A stretch of 64,000 bases of DNA from Gemmobacter lanyuensis (GTDB lineage Bacteria; Pseudomonadota; Alphaproteobacteria; Rhodobacterales; Rhodobacteraceae): contig NZ_BMYQ01000002.1 of the NCBI RefSeq assembly GCF_014652355.1, forward strand, positions 248,001-312,000. Direction: 5' to 3'. Positions 11,237 through 20,797 of this stretch are shown here, in pieces. Below the pieces are notes generated by a model. The model did no database searches and was not told the origin of the DNA. It saw only the letters and a program-made list of their open reading frames with translations. Position numbers and translations under genes: made by a program. How positions within the stretch are numbered: the stretch's first letter is position 1; every line of letters begins with the position of its first letter.

Positions 11237-12112
11237 ATGTTCACCGTCACGCTTCTGACCAACCCCGAAACCCCGGTGCTGGATCGCGCCACGGTGGAAA
11301 GCCTGCGCAACGCCTGGGGCGGGGGGGATGCGGTCTGGCTGGAGCCGGGGGTGGCGGCGGAGTTCGCGCTGCCCGTGGTGCCGGAGAACCGCTGGCAGGT
11401 CTGGGAAGATTTACAGGTCCTGCGCGTCGATCTGATCGTGCAAAAGACCGAAGGCCGCCGCAAGCGGATGCTGATCGCCGATATGGATTCGACGATGATC
11501 CAGCAGGAATGCATTGACGAGCTGGCGGATGAGGCCGGGGTGGGCGCCTATGTCGCCGATATCACCAAGCGCGCCATGAACGGCGAGCTGGATTTCGAGG
11601 CCGCGCTGCGCGAACGGGTCGGCCTGCTGAAAGGTCTGCCCGAGGCGGTGATCGAGCGGGTCTACCGTGACCGCATCACCTTCATGCCCGGGGGCAAGGC
11701 GCTGCTTGCGACGATGAAGGCCAATGGTGGTTACGCCGCGCTGGTGTCGGGCGGCTTCACCGCCTTCACCGCCCGCGTGGCAGCCGCGCTGGGGTTTGAC
11801 GAAAACCGTGCCAATACGCTCCATGCGGCCGATGGGCTGCTGACCGGCACGGTGGGCGAGCCGATCCTGGGCAAGCAGGCCAAACTGGATGCGCTGCTGG
11901 AGATATCCGCCCGTCTGGGCATCGACCCGGCCGAGGCCATGGCCGTGGGTGATGGTGCGAATGACCTGGCGATGCTGAACCGCGCAGGGGCAGGGGTGGC
12001 GCTGCATGCCAAGCCCTCGGTCGCGGCGCAATGCGACATCCGGGTGAACCACGGCGATCTGACGGCGCTTCTGTTCTTGCAGGGCTATGCCCGCGAAGAT
12101 TTCGCCGCCTGA
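11237..12112 (+). CDS. serB: Phosphoserine phosphatase
   Basis: A 291-residue HAD-family phosphatase with the nucleophile motif DMDSTM at 82-87, motif II VSGGFTAFT and the metal motif VGDGANDLAML. An N-terminal region of about 75 residues (VTLLTNPETPVLD…) corresponds to the ACT-like part of long SerB proteins. It catalyses the last step of serine synthesis. The ATG is preceded by AAGGA. The TSUP gene starts six bases after its stop. Confidence 0.95.
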   Translation: MFTVTLLTNPETPVLDRATVESLRNAWGGGDAVWLEPGVAAEFALPVVPENRWQVWEDLQVLRVDLIVQKTEGRRKRMLIADMDSTMIQQECIDELADEAGVGAYVADITKRAMNGELDFEAALRERVGLLKGLPEAVIERVYRDRITFMPGGKALLATMKANGGYAALVSGGFTAFTARVAAALGFDENRANTLHAADGLLTGTVGEPILGKQAKLDALLEISARLGIDPAEAMAVGDGANDLAMLNRAGAGVALHAKPSVAAQCDIRVNHGDLTALLFLQGYAREDFAA

Positions 12113-12118
12113 TCCGCC

Positions 12119-12877
12119 ATGTTTGAAATCGCCAATGATCTGGCCGCGATGCTGATCTGTGCGGCCTTCGTTGCGGGCTTTGTGGACAGTATTGCCGGCG
12201 GTGGCGGGCTGATTACCCTGCCTGCCCTGCTTCTTGCGGGGGCCAGCCCGGTTCAGGCGCTCTCGACCAACAAGGTGCAGGGGGCCTTTGGTGCGGCGAC
12301 GGCGGCGATTTCCTATGCCCGCGCGGGGCATGTGGATGTGCGGCGGCAGCTGGGCGCGGGGGCGGTGGCTTGCGGCGCCAGTTGCGCGGGGGCGCTGCTG
12401 GTCAGCTGGATCCCGACCGAGGGGCTGCGCCTTGCCCTGCCGGTGGTGCTGATCGCCATCGCGCTGTTCTTTGCGCTGAAACCGGGGCTGACGGATGATG
12501 ACCGTCTGGCGCGCGTGACCCCTACCGTCTTTGCCGCGACCGTGGTGCCGCTGGTGGGGTTCTATGACGGGCTGATCGGGCCGGGCGCCGGGGCCTTTTA
12601 CATGATCGGCTTTGTCCTATTGGGCGGCTATGGCGTGCTGCGTGCGACGGCCCATACAAAATTTCTGAACTTCGCTTCGAACATCGGAAGCCTTGTCGTG
12701 TTTGCAGCACAGGGGGCGCCGTGGTGGGCGATGGGGCTTGCCATGGGGGCTGCACAGATTGCAGGCGCCCAGATCGGTTCGCGGGTGGCAATGCGGATCG
12801 GTGCGCGGGTGATCAAGCCGCTTTTGGTCGTCACCTCGACCGCGCTGGCGCTGCGCCTGATCTGGCAAATGCTGTGA
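12119..12877 (+). CDS. TSUP/TauE-SafE-family membrane permease
   Basis: A 252-residue integral membrane protein with the TSUP opening FVAGFVDSIAGGGGLITLPAL followed by ALSTNKVQGAFG, repeated in degenerate form in the second half (GFYDGLIGPGAGAFYM). Members move sulfite, sulfoacetate or similar anions; the substrate here is unknown. It is probably co-transcribed with serB. A short palindrome and the L,D-transpeptidase gene follow. Confidence 0.85.
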   Translation: MFEIANDLAAMLICAAFVAGFVDSIAGGGGLITLPALLLAGASPVQALSTNKVQGAFGAATAAISYARAGHVDVRRQLGAGAVACGASCAGALLVSWIPTEGLRLALPVVLIAIALFFALKPGLTDDDRLARVTPTVFAATVVPLVGFYDGLIGPGAGAFYMIGFVLLGGYGVLRATAHTKFLNFASNIGSLVVFAAQGAPWWAMGLAMGAAQIAGAQIGSRVAMRIGARVIKPLLVVTSTALALRLIWQML

Positions 12878-12899
12878 TCCAGCCCACCATGGCCAGTCT

Positions 12900-12933
12900 T
12901 TTTGTTGCAAAAGTTTCAACAAAAGTATTGACG
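12900..12933 (+). promoter_or_regulatory. Inverted repeat next to a possible -35 element
   Basis: TTTTGTTG (12900-12907) and CAACAAAA (12917-12924) are 8-bp arms around a 9-base spacer. A TTGACG hexamer follows at 12928-12933. It could be an operator for the L,D-transpeptidase promoter, but no good -10 is visible 17 bases on. Confidence 0.35.
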
Positions 12934-12991
12934 CTGTCGTCGCCCGGGCCTTTTGTGCAAGAAAATTCCTGTCCAGAGACATGAGTCCATC

Positions 12992-13831
12992 TTGAAAAAA
13001 CGTCTTCAATCCCTAGCCGCGTTGCTTGCTCTTGTTGCCCTGTCGGCCTGCGCGGCCCCACCCAAGGCTGACGCGCCACCTGCGACGGTGCCGGGCTATG
13101 AGGGCGTGCAGGACGGCGAATTCTTTATCGAGCCGGTGCAACCCCATCACCTGCGGGACGGCGTGCCCCGCACCGAGGTGGAGTACAAGGGCGATGAAAA
13201 GCCCGGCACCATCGTGGTGGACCCCTATTTCCGCAAGCTGTACTACGTCCTCGAAGGCGGGCGGGCGATGCGCTATTCCATCGCCGTGGGCCGCGCGGGT
13301 CTGGGTTTCCGCGGCAATGCCGTGATCAGCCGGAAAGAGAAATGGCCCGCCTGGACGCCGACGGCGAACATGATCCGCACCATGCCCGAAATGTATTCGG
13401 AATATGCGGGCGGTCTGCCGGGGGGCTTGGAAAACCCGCTGGGCGCACGGGCGCTTTACCTCTACCGCAATGGCAAAGACACCTATTTCCGTATCCATGG
13501 CACGATCGACAACCGTTCGATTGGCCGTGCAACATCGGCCGGGTGCATCCGTCTGTTCAATCAGGATGCGATCGACCTGTTTGACCGCGTGGACTATGGG
13601 ACGCGCGTCCGCGTTCGCTCGCGCGAGGAATCGGAACAGATCGAAGGCAAGTGGATGGACAATGAATATGGTCTGCTCGTACCCTATGATGAAACGCAGA
13701 TCCCGCTGATCGCACAGCGCAAGGCCGAGCTTGAAGCCAAGGAAGCGGCTGAAGCTGCTGCCGCAGAAGCAGCTGCTGCCGCAGAAGCAGCCGCGGCGGA
13801 ACCCGCAACCGAAGAGGCCGCGCAGGGCTGA
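12992..13831 (+). CDS. Lipoprotein L,D-transpeptidase (YkuD domain)
   Basis: A 279-residue protein. A lipoprotein signal ends in the lipobox LSAC (Cys20), and the YkuD domain has catalytic His169 (HGT) and Cys185 in SAGCIRLF. An Ala/Glu-rich tail from about 243 is probably a flexible or coiled segment. It should make 3-3 peptidoglycan crosslinks or attach proteins to peptidoglycan in the periplasm. The start is TTG 12992, chosen because it gives a perfect signal peptide; an upstream in-frame TTG at 12953 is less likely. Confidence 0.88.
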   Translation: MKKRLQSLAALLALVALSACAAPPKADAPPATVPGYEGVQDGEFFIEPVQPHHLRDGVPRTEVEYKGDEKPGTIVVDPYFRKLYYVLEGGRAMRYSIAVGRAGLGFRGNAVISRKEKWPAWTPTANMIRTMPEMYSEYAGGLPGGLENPLGARALYLYRNGKDTYFRIHGTIDNRSIGRATSAGCIRLFNQDAIDLFDRVDYGTRVRVRSREESEQIEGKWMDNEYGLLVPYDETQIPLIAQRKAELEAKEAAEAAAAEAAAAAEAAAAEPATEEAAQG

Positions 13832-13860
13832 TCGGCGCTGGCAGCTTGTCCGATCTGACA

Positions 13861-13890
13861 AACGCCCCGGCCTGACCGGGGCGTTTTGCT
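13861..13890. terminator. Terminator between convergent L,D-transpeptidase and YbjN-like genes
   Basis: A perfect 10-bp stem (AACGCCCCGG at 13861-13870, CCGGGGCGTT at 13876-13885) has a 5-base loop and is followed by TTGC on the plus strand. It ends a few bases before the convergent gene's stop. Confidence 0.8.
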
Positions 13891-13895
13891 GTGGC

Positions 13896-14381
13896 TCACC
13901 AGCCGATGTGCCTTTGGAAATCCGAGAGGACCTGCGTCCAGATCCCGACCGTATTGGCAAAGTTTTCCGGCGTCAGCATCCCGGTGGTGTTCACGTCCAG
14001 TTCGACATGGGGGTCGCCGGTGGTGTCGGCATAGGCCTTGCCAAAGCGGGTGCTGTGGTTCCATTCGTTCAGCACGGCCACGTCAACCCCATCCGGCGTA
14101 TCGAACCCGGCAGAAAATTGAATTGAGCCACAGTCCTTGCCATTGGTGCAGCCATAGAACCAGATCGAGAAGTTGGCACCATCCGCGGCTGAATCGATGC
14201 GGGGATCGCCCTTGTCGTCAGTGGCCAGTTGCGCCTTGTAACCCAGCCCCTGCAGCGCATCGGCAAGACCCTGTGGATCGGCGGCCGAAAGCAGCCCGGT
14301 GGCTGGTCCTGTCTGGGTTTGCGCAAGAAGCGGGCCTGCCAGAAACGGCAGCGCAAGTGCTGTGGCCAATAGTGTCTTCAT
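13896..14381 (-). CDS. Secreted YbjN-domain protein
   Basis: A 161-residue protein with a cleavable signal peptide (MKTLLATALALPFLAGPLLAQ). The mature region resembles YbjN, a type III secretion chaperone-like fold, with the segment FSIWFYGCTNGKDCGSIQFSAGF. Two cysteines (GCTNGKDC) could form a periplasmic disulfide. The function is unknown. It is convergent with the L,D-transpeptidase and follows the cupin gene on the same strand after about 60 bases. Confidence 0.7.
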   Translation of the reverse strand: MKTLLATALALPFLAGPLLAQTQTGPATGLLSAADPQGLADALQGLGYKAQLATDDKGDPRIDSAADGANFSIWFYGCTNGKDCGSIQFSAGFDTPDGVDVAVLNEWNHSTRFGKAYADTTGDPHVELDVNTTGMLTPENFANTVGIWTQVLSDFQRHIGW

Positions 14382-14444
14382 TCTGAAAATCCCTTATCTG
14401 AAGCCATTTGGGAAGCCGCGCCGGATCAATCCGCCCGGTCGGCA

Positions 14445-14786
14445 TCAGGAAAGGATGACATAATCTTTCAGCGTCGTCTCCAGACATTCCCAGGTGCCCG
14501 CAAAGCCGGGACGGATCACCCAGCTGTCCCCTGCGCGCAGCGTGGTGGCCCGGCCCTCCACATCGGTCAGCACCGAAACACCTTCCAGGATATGCACATA
14601 TTCCCATTCCGTATAGCTGACGCGCCACTTGCCGGGGGTGGATTGCCAGATGCCGCAGTACAGGCCATCGCGGTCCTCCAGGTTCCAGGTGGTGTGAACC
14701 GGGTCGCCCGACAGCACCTTTTCGGGCGCGGGTCGCGTGATTTCGGGGGCGCATGCCCTGCGGTCAATCCGTTGCAAGAGGTCCAT
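14445..14786 (-). CDS. Small cupin-domain protein
   Basis: A 113-residue single cupin barrel with the pattern WEYVHILEGVSVLTD … LRAGDSWVIRPGFAGTWE, close to the DUF861 (ureidoglycine aminohydrolase-like) cupins. The metal-binding histidines of classical cupins are partly replaced, so enzymatic activity is uncertain. It is divergent from panB across 160 bases. Confidence 0.75.
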   Translation of the reverse strand: MDLLQRIDRRACAPEITRPAPEKVLSGDPVHTTWNLEDRDGLYCGIWQSTPGKWRVSYTEWEYVHILEGVSVLTDVEGRATTLRAGDSWVIRPGFAGTWECLETTLKDYVILS

Positions 14787-14947
14787 TCTGCTATCCTTTT
14801 CCTTGTTAGCGCCATCATTCGTGCTGGTCTGAAACCCTCCGTCAAGTTCCTCGCCGCCGCGACGCGGCGGGCAAGTTTCGCTGGTGCGGCACCGGACCGG
14901 GGGCTATACAAAGCCAACCGTTCCTCTTGAGGGAGTGCAAGAGCGAC

Positions 14948-15787
14948 ATGAGCGCCTCGAGTACCATCCGGCCTCTGCTGCCTGTCGATATCCAAGCCCG
15001 CAAAGGTGCTGACCCGCTGGTGGTGCTGACCGCCTATACCACGCCGATGGCGCGGGTGGTGGACCGGCATTGCGATATTGTGCTGGTCGGGGACTCGGTC
15101 GGCATGGTGCTGCATGGCCTGCCCTCGACGCTGGGCGTCACGATGGAGATGATGATCCTGCATGGCCGCGCCGTGATGCGGGGGTTGCAGCGGGCCATGG
15201 CGGTGATCGACATGCCCTTCGGATCGTATGAGGAAAGCCCCCAGCAGGCCTTCCGCAATGCCGCGCGGCTGATTGCGGAAACCGGGGCGCCGTCGGTCAA
15301 GCTGGAGGGCGGTCAGCATATGGCCGAAACCATCGCGTTCCTGACCAGCCGGGGCATCCCGGTGATGGCGCATGTCGGGCTGACCCCGCAGGCGGTGAAC
15401 ACGCTGGGCGGCTACAAGGTGGTGGGCCGCGACCATGAGGCCGAAAAGGTCATGGCCGACGCCCGCGCGGTGGAAGCGGCCGGGGCGTTCTCGGTCGTCC
15501 TGGAAAAGGTGCCCGAGGGGCTGGCCGGCCGGGTGTCGCAGGCGCTGTCTATCCCGACCATCGGGATCGGGGCGGGCGTCAATTGCGACGGGCAGGTGCT
15601 GGTGCTGGATGACATGCTGGGCCTTTTCACCGATTTCCGCCCCAAATTCGTCAAACGTTATGCGGAGCTGGGCCTGACCGCCGACGAGGCCGTGGCCGCC
15701 TATGCCGCGGATGTCCGCGCGCGCCGCTTTCCGGCAGCTGAACATTCCTTCGCGGATGTCCTGCCGTCCAAGGGACAGAAGAACTGA
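14948..15787 (+). CDS. panB: 3-methyl-2-oxobutanoate hydroxymethyltransferase
   Basis: A 279-residue TIM barrel with the PanB motifs [30 protein letters not shown] (Mg-binding Asp), [15 protein letters not shown] and [17 protein letters not shown]. It makes ketopantoate for pantothenate and coenzyme A. The ATG after GAGCGAC gives the family length. Its stop overlaps the panC start by one base (TGATG). Confidence 0.97.
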   Translation: MSASSTIRPLLPVDIQARKGADPLVVLTAYTTPMARVVDRHCDIVLVGDSVGMVLHGLPSTLGVTMEMMILHGRAVMRGLQRAMAVIDMPFGSYEESPQQAFRNAARLIAETGAPSVKLEGGQHMAETIAFLTSRGIPVMAHVGLTPQAVNTLGGYKVVGRDHEAEKVMADARAVEAAGAFSVVLEKVPEGLAGRVSQALSIPTIGIGAGVNCDGQVLVLDDMLGLFTDFRPKFVKRYAELGLTADEAVAAYAADVRARRFPAAEHSFADVLPSKGQKN

Positions 15788-16623
15788 TGCAAATCCTCCG
15801 GACTGTTGCGGAATTGCGCACCCGTGTGCGCGGCTGGAAATCCGATGGCCGTCAGGTCGGCGTCGTGCCCACGATGGGCGCCCTGCATGAGGGGCATCTG
15901 AGCCTTGTGCGCGCCGCCAAGCGTGGCTGTGACCGGGTGATCGTCACGATTTTCGTGAACCCCAAGCAGTTCAACAACCCCGACGATCTGCAGAAATACC
16001 CGCGGACCGAGGATTCGGACGCGGCGCTTCTGGCTGCCGAGGGGGTGGACGTGATCTTCGCGCCCGGCCCGGATGAGGTTTACCCCGAAGGCTTTGCCAC
16101 GCAGGTCGCTGTCTCGGGTGTGTCCGAACCGCTGGAAGGCACCATGCGCCCCGGCCATTTCGAAGGTGTGGCCACGGTGGTGGCCAAGCTCTTTGGCATG
16201 ACGCAGGCCGACCGCGCCTATTTCGGCCAGAAGGATTGGCAGCAGCTTCAGGTCGTCAAGCGGCTGGTCGCAGACCTGAACATCCCGATTGAGATCGTGG
16301 GCGCCGAAACCGTGCGCGAACATGACGGTCTGGCGATGTCCTCGCGCAATCTGCGGTTGGACCCTCTGTCGCGCGCGCAGGCACCTGCGCTTTACCGCAT
16401 CATGACCCGCGTCGCGGGCCAGCTGCGTGACGGGGCACCGGTCGATCAGACCTTGGCGCAGGGGCGCGAGGATCTGCTGCAAGCGGGCTTTAGCGCCGTC
16501 GAATATCTGGAACTGCGCGCGGCCAGCACGCTGGCACCGATCGCTACGCTTGACGCCCCGGCCCGGCTTTTGGCGGCGGCGACGATTGGCGATGTGCGGC
16601 TGATCGACAATATCCCCGTGTGA
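15787..16623 (+). CDS. panC: Pantothenate synthetase
   Basis: A 278-residue nucleotidyltransferase-superfamily protein with the HIGH-like motif [12 protein letters not shown], the [12 protein letters not shown] segment, [15 protein letters not shown] and the KMSKS-like [10 protein letters not shown]. It joins pantoate and beta-alanine with ATP. It is translationally coupled to panB. No aspartate decarboxylase (panD) gene is adjacent. Confidence 0.97.
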   Translation: MQILRTVAELRTRVRGWKSDGRQVGVVPTMGALHEGHLSLVRAAKRGCDRVIVTIFVNPKQFNNPDDLQKYPRTEDSDAALLAAEGVDVIFAPGPDEVYPEGFATQVAVSGVSEPLEGTMRPGHFEGVATVVAKLFGMTQADRAYFGQKDWQQLQVVKRLVADLNIPIEIVGAETVREHDGLAMSSRNLRLDPLSRAQAPALYRIMTRVAGQLRDGAPVDQTLAQGREDLLQAGFSAVEYLELRAASTLAPIATLDAPARLLAAATIGDVRLIDNIPV

Positions 16624-16659
16624 CTTGCCGCAGACGGGGCAGGCCGTTAGCCTGCCCTC

Positions 16660-17265
16660 ATGACCTGGATTGACCTGACCCGGCCGCTCGACCGTCATCT
16701 GGCGATCTATGCCGAGGCCGATTACCGCGACCCGCCCTTTGCCGTGCATCCCTGGTGCAGCATTGCCGATCAGGGCTATGCCGTGCAGCGGCTCGACCTC
16801 GGCACCCAGACCGGCACCCATATCGATGCCCCCGCCCATATGCACCCCGGCGGCGCCACGCTGGAGGCGCTGCCCCCTGATGCCTTGATCGGTCCCTATG
16901 TCACCCTGTGGCCCGGACAGGACGTGCCCCAGCGGGCGGGGGCGGTGCTGCTGTTCGTCAATGCACCCGATGGTGGCGCGATCAGCCGCGCGCAGTTCGA
17001 CCGGGCGTTGGATCTGGGTTTTGCCGTCTGGGTCATCGCCGGGTCTTTGCAAGTGCAGGGGGAGGAACCGCTCTTCCTGCACCGTGCACTGGCCCGCGCC
17101 GGGGTCTTTCTGGTTGAGGATCTGGCCGAAGACCCCGCGCGCCCTTTGCCCGACCGGGGCGAGATGATCGCCGCCCCCCTGCGGCTGATCGGCACCTCGG
17201 GCGCACCCTGCCGTGTTCTCGCACGCGGGATGGTGGCGGAGCGGGGGCAAAGTGATTATCTCTGA
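16660..17265 (+). CDS. Cyclase-family (kynurenine formamidase-like) hydrolase
   Basis: A 201-residue protein with the metal-binding signature GTQTGTHIDAPAHMHPGG at 48-65 (HxGTHxDxPxH type). This family includes bacterial kynurenine formamidases and other amide or lactone hydrolases. No tryptophan-degradation genes are nearby, so the substrate is open. It stands 37 bases after panC in the same direction. Confidence 0.8.
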   Translation: MTWIDLTRPLDRHLAIYAEADYRDPPFAVHPWCSIADQGYAVQRLDLGTQTGTHIDAPAHMHPGGATLEALPPDALIGPYVTLWPGQDVPQRAGAVLLFVNAPDGGAISRAQFDRALDLGFAVWVIAGSLQVQGEEPLFLHRALARAGVFLVEDLAEDPARPLPDRGEMIAAPLRLIGTSGAPCRVLARGMVAERGQSDYL

Positions 17266-17295
17266 TCCCGTGGCAGGCAAGCGCAGGGGGCGCTG

Positions 17296-17562
17296 ATGTT
17301 CGCGATACTTCGGGCCTGGGTCGCGGCCTTCGTGGTGCTGACCATCCTTTACTGGATGCTGCGGGTCTATTTCCGCTCGACCCGGCGTGAGGCGCTGGAA
17401 CAGCAGTTCGAGGCCGAAGGCCAGACCGGCGACCGCGACGCCTGGGTTGACGCCCGGCTTCGCGATTATGGCCGCAGCCTGAAGATCACGCTCTTGTGGC
17501 TGGTCTATATCGTGCCGATGGTGGCCATCGGATTGATCGTTTACTTCGTGAATTACGACTGA
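17296..17562 (+). CDS. Small two-helix membrane protein
   Basis: An 88-residue protein with a transmembrane helix at about 7-25 and another at about 64-84, joined by a charged stretch with many Arg and Glu residues. I do not recognise a function. It lies 16 bases upstream of the DUF1523 gene and is probably in the same transcript. Confidence 0.75.
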   Translation: MFAILRAWVAAFVVLTILYWMLRVYFRSTRREALEQQFEAEGQTGDRDAWVDARLRDYGRSLKITLLWLVYIVPMVAIGLIVYFVNYD

Positions 17563-17577
17563 AGGAGTGCCCTGGGC

Positions 17578-18231
17578 ATGTGGACAAAGATCAAATGGGG
17601 CATTCGGCTGGTGCTGATCGCCATCGTGGCGGCCTTCCTGCACTATACCCTGCCGCAGCGCGATGTGGTGCGCCTGACCGGCACCTATAACCGCATGACC
17701 GAGGTCGGCGCGAATTCCATCTTCTACGCCTCGCCCGACAGCGGCACCACCACCGCCACGGTCGATCGCCGCGATATCCGTTTCATCGAAGCGGTCTTTC
17801 CCGATGGGGGCGTGATGGTCTACCGGAACGAGGATACCGGCTGGGTCTGGCCGCCCTACTTCAAATACGACAGTTCGAACCTGCAGGCCGAGGCGACGAA
17901 TTACGTCTCGACCAAGGAAAAGCCGGAATGGGTGGCGGTCACCCATTATGGCTGGCGGATGCCGATCTTCTCGATCTACCCCAATGCGGTGAAGATCCGC
18001 CCGGTCGATGGCCCGGATGTGCAGCTGATCCCCTGGGTCAATATCATCGTGCTCGGGCTTCTGGCACTGGGATTCGGGATGCTGTGGCGCATGTGGCAGC
18101 AGTTCAAGGAACGCATGATCGAACCGGCGGTGGACGATCTGAACAACACGCTGGATGCGATGGACGCCGGGGCCGATGCCGCCAAGGCCAAGGCGCGCGG
18201 CTTCTGGGGGCGGATGTTCCGCCGCAAATAA
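17578..18231 (+). CDS. DUF1523-family membrane protein
   Basis: A 217-residue protein with an N-terminal transmembrane helix (about 8-24), a periplasmic domain of about 120 residues and a second helix near 155-175. The cytoplasmic tail is Ala/Lys-rich. This matches the layout of DUF1523 proteins of Rhodobacterales, whose role is unknown. It forms a probable pair with the small membrane protein before it. A bidirectional terminator follows. Confidence 0.75.
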   Translation: MWTKIKWGIRLVLIAIVAAFLHYTLPQRDVVRLTGTYNRMTEVGANSIFYASPDSGTTTATVDRRDIRFIEAVFPDGGVMVYRNEDTGWVWPPYFKYDSSNLQAEATNYVSTKEKPEWVAVTHYGWRMPIFSIYPNAVKIRPVDGPDVQLIPWVNIIVLGLLALGFGMLWRMWQQFKERMIEPAVDDLNNTLDAMDAGADAAKAKARGFWGRMFRRK

Positions 18232-18245
18232 CCCCCGGCCAACAA

Positions 18246-18276
18246 AAAACCGCCCGGATTGCCGGGCGGTTTTTCT
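18246..18276. terminator. Bidirectional terminator between DUF1523 and pheT
   Basis: A 12-bp stem (AAAACCGCCCGG at 18246-18257, CCGGGCGGTTTT at 18262-18273) has a 4-base loop. A-rich and T-rich flanks make it work on both strands. Confidence 0.92.
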
Positions 18277-18289
18277 TTCTGTCGGCTGC

Positions 18290-20707
18290 TTACTTCCGCA
18301 GCGTGCCGCCGGTGGCCTTGCTGACCTTCTCGACGATCTTGGCGGACACGGCTTCAATGTCCTTGTCGGTCAGGGTGCTGTCCTGCGGTTGCAGGCGCAC
18401 GGTGATCGCCACCGATTTCTTGCCCGCACCCATCTGCGCCTCGGCCTTTTCGCCGGTGAACTGGTCAAAGACGCGGACGCTTTCGATCAGCGCCTTGTCC
18501 GACCCGGCGGCAGCGTTGACAAGGGTCAGCGCCTCGACCTGCGCGTCCACGACAAAGGCAAAGTCCCGCTCCACCGCCTGCAGATCCGAGATCGCAAGTG
18601 CGGGCTTCGTGGGCGTCTTGGTCTTGGGCAGCGGCACATTGGCAATCTGCACGGTGAAGGCGACAGCGGGGCCCTTGATGTCGAACAGCTGCAGGATGCG
18701 CGGATGCACCTCGCCGAAGGTGGCAAGCGCATTCGGCCCCAGCCCGATCACGCCCGACCGGCCGGGATGCCACCAGCCCGCAACCTTGCGGCCGATCTGC
18801 ACCTTGGCGGGGGCGCCCAGCGTGGCCAGCACGGCCTCGGCATCGGCCTTGGCGTCGAACACATCCACCGGACGGCGCGAGCCGTAGGGATCGCGCGCGG
18901 CCGAGGCACCGACCAGAAGGCCGGTGGCCACGGTGGTCTGTTCCCCCGGCTCACCGCCCGCAAAGACGGGGCCAACCTCGAACAGCGCCAGATCCATGAA
19001 GCCGCGCGCCTGATTGTGCCCTGCGGCCCGCAGCAGGCCCGGCAGCAGATCGGGGCGCAGATGGGTCATTTCCGACGAAATCGGGTTGTCGACCTTCACT
19101 GCATCGGCGCCGCCGCCAAAAGCCTCGGCCGCGGTCTTGTCGATGAAGCTGTAGGTCACGCATTCATTATACCCCAGCGCCGCGATCTGCCGGCGCGCGG
19201 CTTTTTCGCGGATCTGCAGCGGCGTCAGGATCGGCTTTGGCACCCCGGCGGTGCGGCGCACCATCGGCTTGCCCACCAGCTTGGTCAGCGAAGCGACGCG
19301 GGCCACTTCCTCGACCAGATCGGCCTCGCCCTGCACATCGGGGCGCCAGCTGGGCGGGGCGGCCTGATCGCCGGTCAGGGTAAAGCCAAGCGCGGTCAGC
19401 GTGGCGCGCTGATCGGCCTCGGGGATGTCCATCCCGACCAGACTGACCACGCGGGCCGGATCAAAGCGGTAGCTGCGGCCGGTATCGGGCACGGCGCCAT
19501 CGACCACCATCTCGGACGCCTCACCCCCGCAGAGATCAAGGATCATCTGGGTGGCCAGGTCCAGCCCTGCCAGGGTGAAGGCCGGGTCCACCCCGCGTTC
19601 AAAGCGGTAGCGGGCATCCGAGTTGATCTTCAGCGCACGGCCCGTGGTGGCAATGGTGATCGGGTCCCAGAAGGCGCTTTCGAGGAAGACATCGACCGTC
19701 TCCTCGGTGCAGCCCGAATGTTCGCCGCCCATGATGCCCGCAAGGCTTTCGGGCCCCTGATCATCGGAAATCACCATCATGCCGGGGCGCAGGGTATAGG
19801 TCTTGCCATCCAGCGCCAGCAACTCTTCCCCGCCCGCAGCGGCGTGGATCCGCAGATCGCCCTTGACCTTGGCCACGTCAAAGACATGCAGCGGGCGGTT
19901 TAGCCCGAAGGTGAAATAGTTGGTAATATCCACCAGCGCCGAGATCGGCCGCAGGCCGATGGCGCGCAGGCGGGCCTGCATCCATTCCGGCGCGGGGCCG
20001 TTCTTCACGCCGCGGATGGTGCGGCCGGCAAAGACCGGGCAGCCCTTGGCCTTCAGCGCATCGTCAATCCGAACGCCGACGGGCGAGGCGAAGCTGCCGT
20101 TGATCGCAGGCACCTCAAGCGGTTTCAGCACGCCCAGGCCGCGCGCCGCCAGATCGCGCGCAATGCCGCGCACGCCCAGGGCATCGGGGCGGTTCGGGGT
20201 GATCTTCACATAGATCATCGGGTCATTGATGCCGCGATAATCGATGAACTTCACACCGACGGGCGCATCGGCGGGCAGCTCGATAATGCCGTTGTGATCG
20301 TCCGAAAGCTCGAGCTCGCGTTCCGAACATAGCATGCCGTTGCTGTCCACGCCGCGGATATTGCCGGGTTTCAGGTCCACGCCGGTGCCGGGCACATAGG
20401 TGCCGGTGGGGGCGAAAACGCCGACAAGGCCGGTCTTCGCGTTGGGGGCGCCACAGACGACCTGCACCTCCTCCATCGCGCCTTCGGGGCCATTGGGCCA
20501 GGTGGCCACGCGGCAAACGCGCAGGCGGTCGGCATTGGGGTGCTGCACAGCCTCGATCACGCGGCAGATGCGGAAGGCGCCCAGCTTGTCATCCGGGTTC
20601 ACCACCTCCTCGACCTCATGGCCGAGATCGGTGAGCGCATAGAGGATCTCGTCGAGCGTCGCGCTCGTTTCGAGGTGATCCTTGAGCCAGGACAAGGTGA
20701 ATTTCAT
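18290..20707 (-). CDS. pheT: Phenylalanyl-tRNA synthetase beta subunit
   Basis: An 805-residue protein of bacterial PheT length. It has an N-terminal start (MKFTLSWLKDHLETSATLDE), an EMAP-like tRNA-binding domain at about 40-150, central B3/B4 and B5 domains, and a C-terminal FDX-ACB anticodon-binding domain ending near KIVEKVSKATGGTLRK. It acts with PheS as an alpha2beta2 enzyme. The gene upstream on this strand is an acetyltransferase, not pheS. Confidence 0.96.
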   Translation of the reverse strand: MKFTLSWLKDHLETSATLDEILYALTDLGHEVEEVVNPDDKLGAFRICRVIEAVQHPNADRLRVCRVATWPNGPEGAMEEVQVVCGAPNAKTGLVGVFAPTGTYVPGTGVDLKPGNIRGVDSNGMLCSERELELSDDHNGIIELPADAPVGVKFIDYRGINDPMIYVKITPNRPDALGVRGIARDLAARGLGVLKPLEVPAINGSFASPVGVRIDDALKAKGCPVFAGRTIRGVKNGPAPEWMQARLRAIGLRPISALVDITNYFTFGLNRPLHVFDVAKVKGDLRIHAAAGGEELLALDGKTYTLRPGMMVISDDQGPESLAGIMGGEHSGCTEETVDVFLESAFWDPITIATTGRALKINSDARYRFERGVDPAFTLAGLDLATQMILDLCGGEASEMVVDGAVPDTGRSYRFDPARVVSLVGMDIPEADQRATLTALGFTLTGDQAAPPSWRPDVQGEADLVEEVARVASLTKLVGKPMVRRTAGVPKPILTPLQIREKAARRQIAALGYNECVTYSFIDKTAAEAFGGGADAVKVDNPISSEMTHLRPDLLPGLLRAAGHNQARGFMDLALFEVGPVFAGGEPGEQTTVATGLLVGASAARDPYGSRRPVDVFDAKADAEAVLATLGAPAKVQIGRKVAGWWHPGRSGVIGLGPNALATFGEVHPRILQLFDIKGPAVAFTVQIANVPLPKTKTPTKPALAISDLQAVERDFAFVVDAQVEALTLVNAAAGSDKALIESVRVFDQFTGEKAEAQMGAGKKSVAITVRLQPQDSTLTDKDIEAVSAKIVEKVSKATGGTLRK

Positions 20708-20797
20708 GGCACGCCCTCTGCGGAATTTCTTGCCTTGGCCTTAGCGCATCATGGGGCCGAGGGGAAGGCGGCGCGGCAGAAATGCAGCTGCCGCAGG

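Noticed and set aside
13741-13831. Repetitive Ala/Glu tail of the L,D-transpeptidase as a tandem-repeat element or frameshift
   Set aside because: The repeats (GAAGCNGCN-type codons) stay in frame and end at a normal stop with a terminator; it is a low-complexity protein tail.
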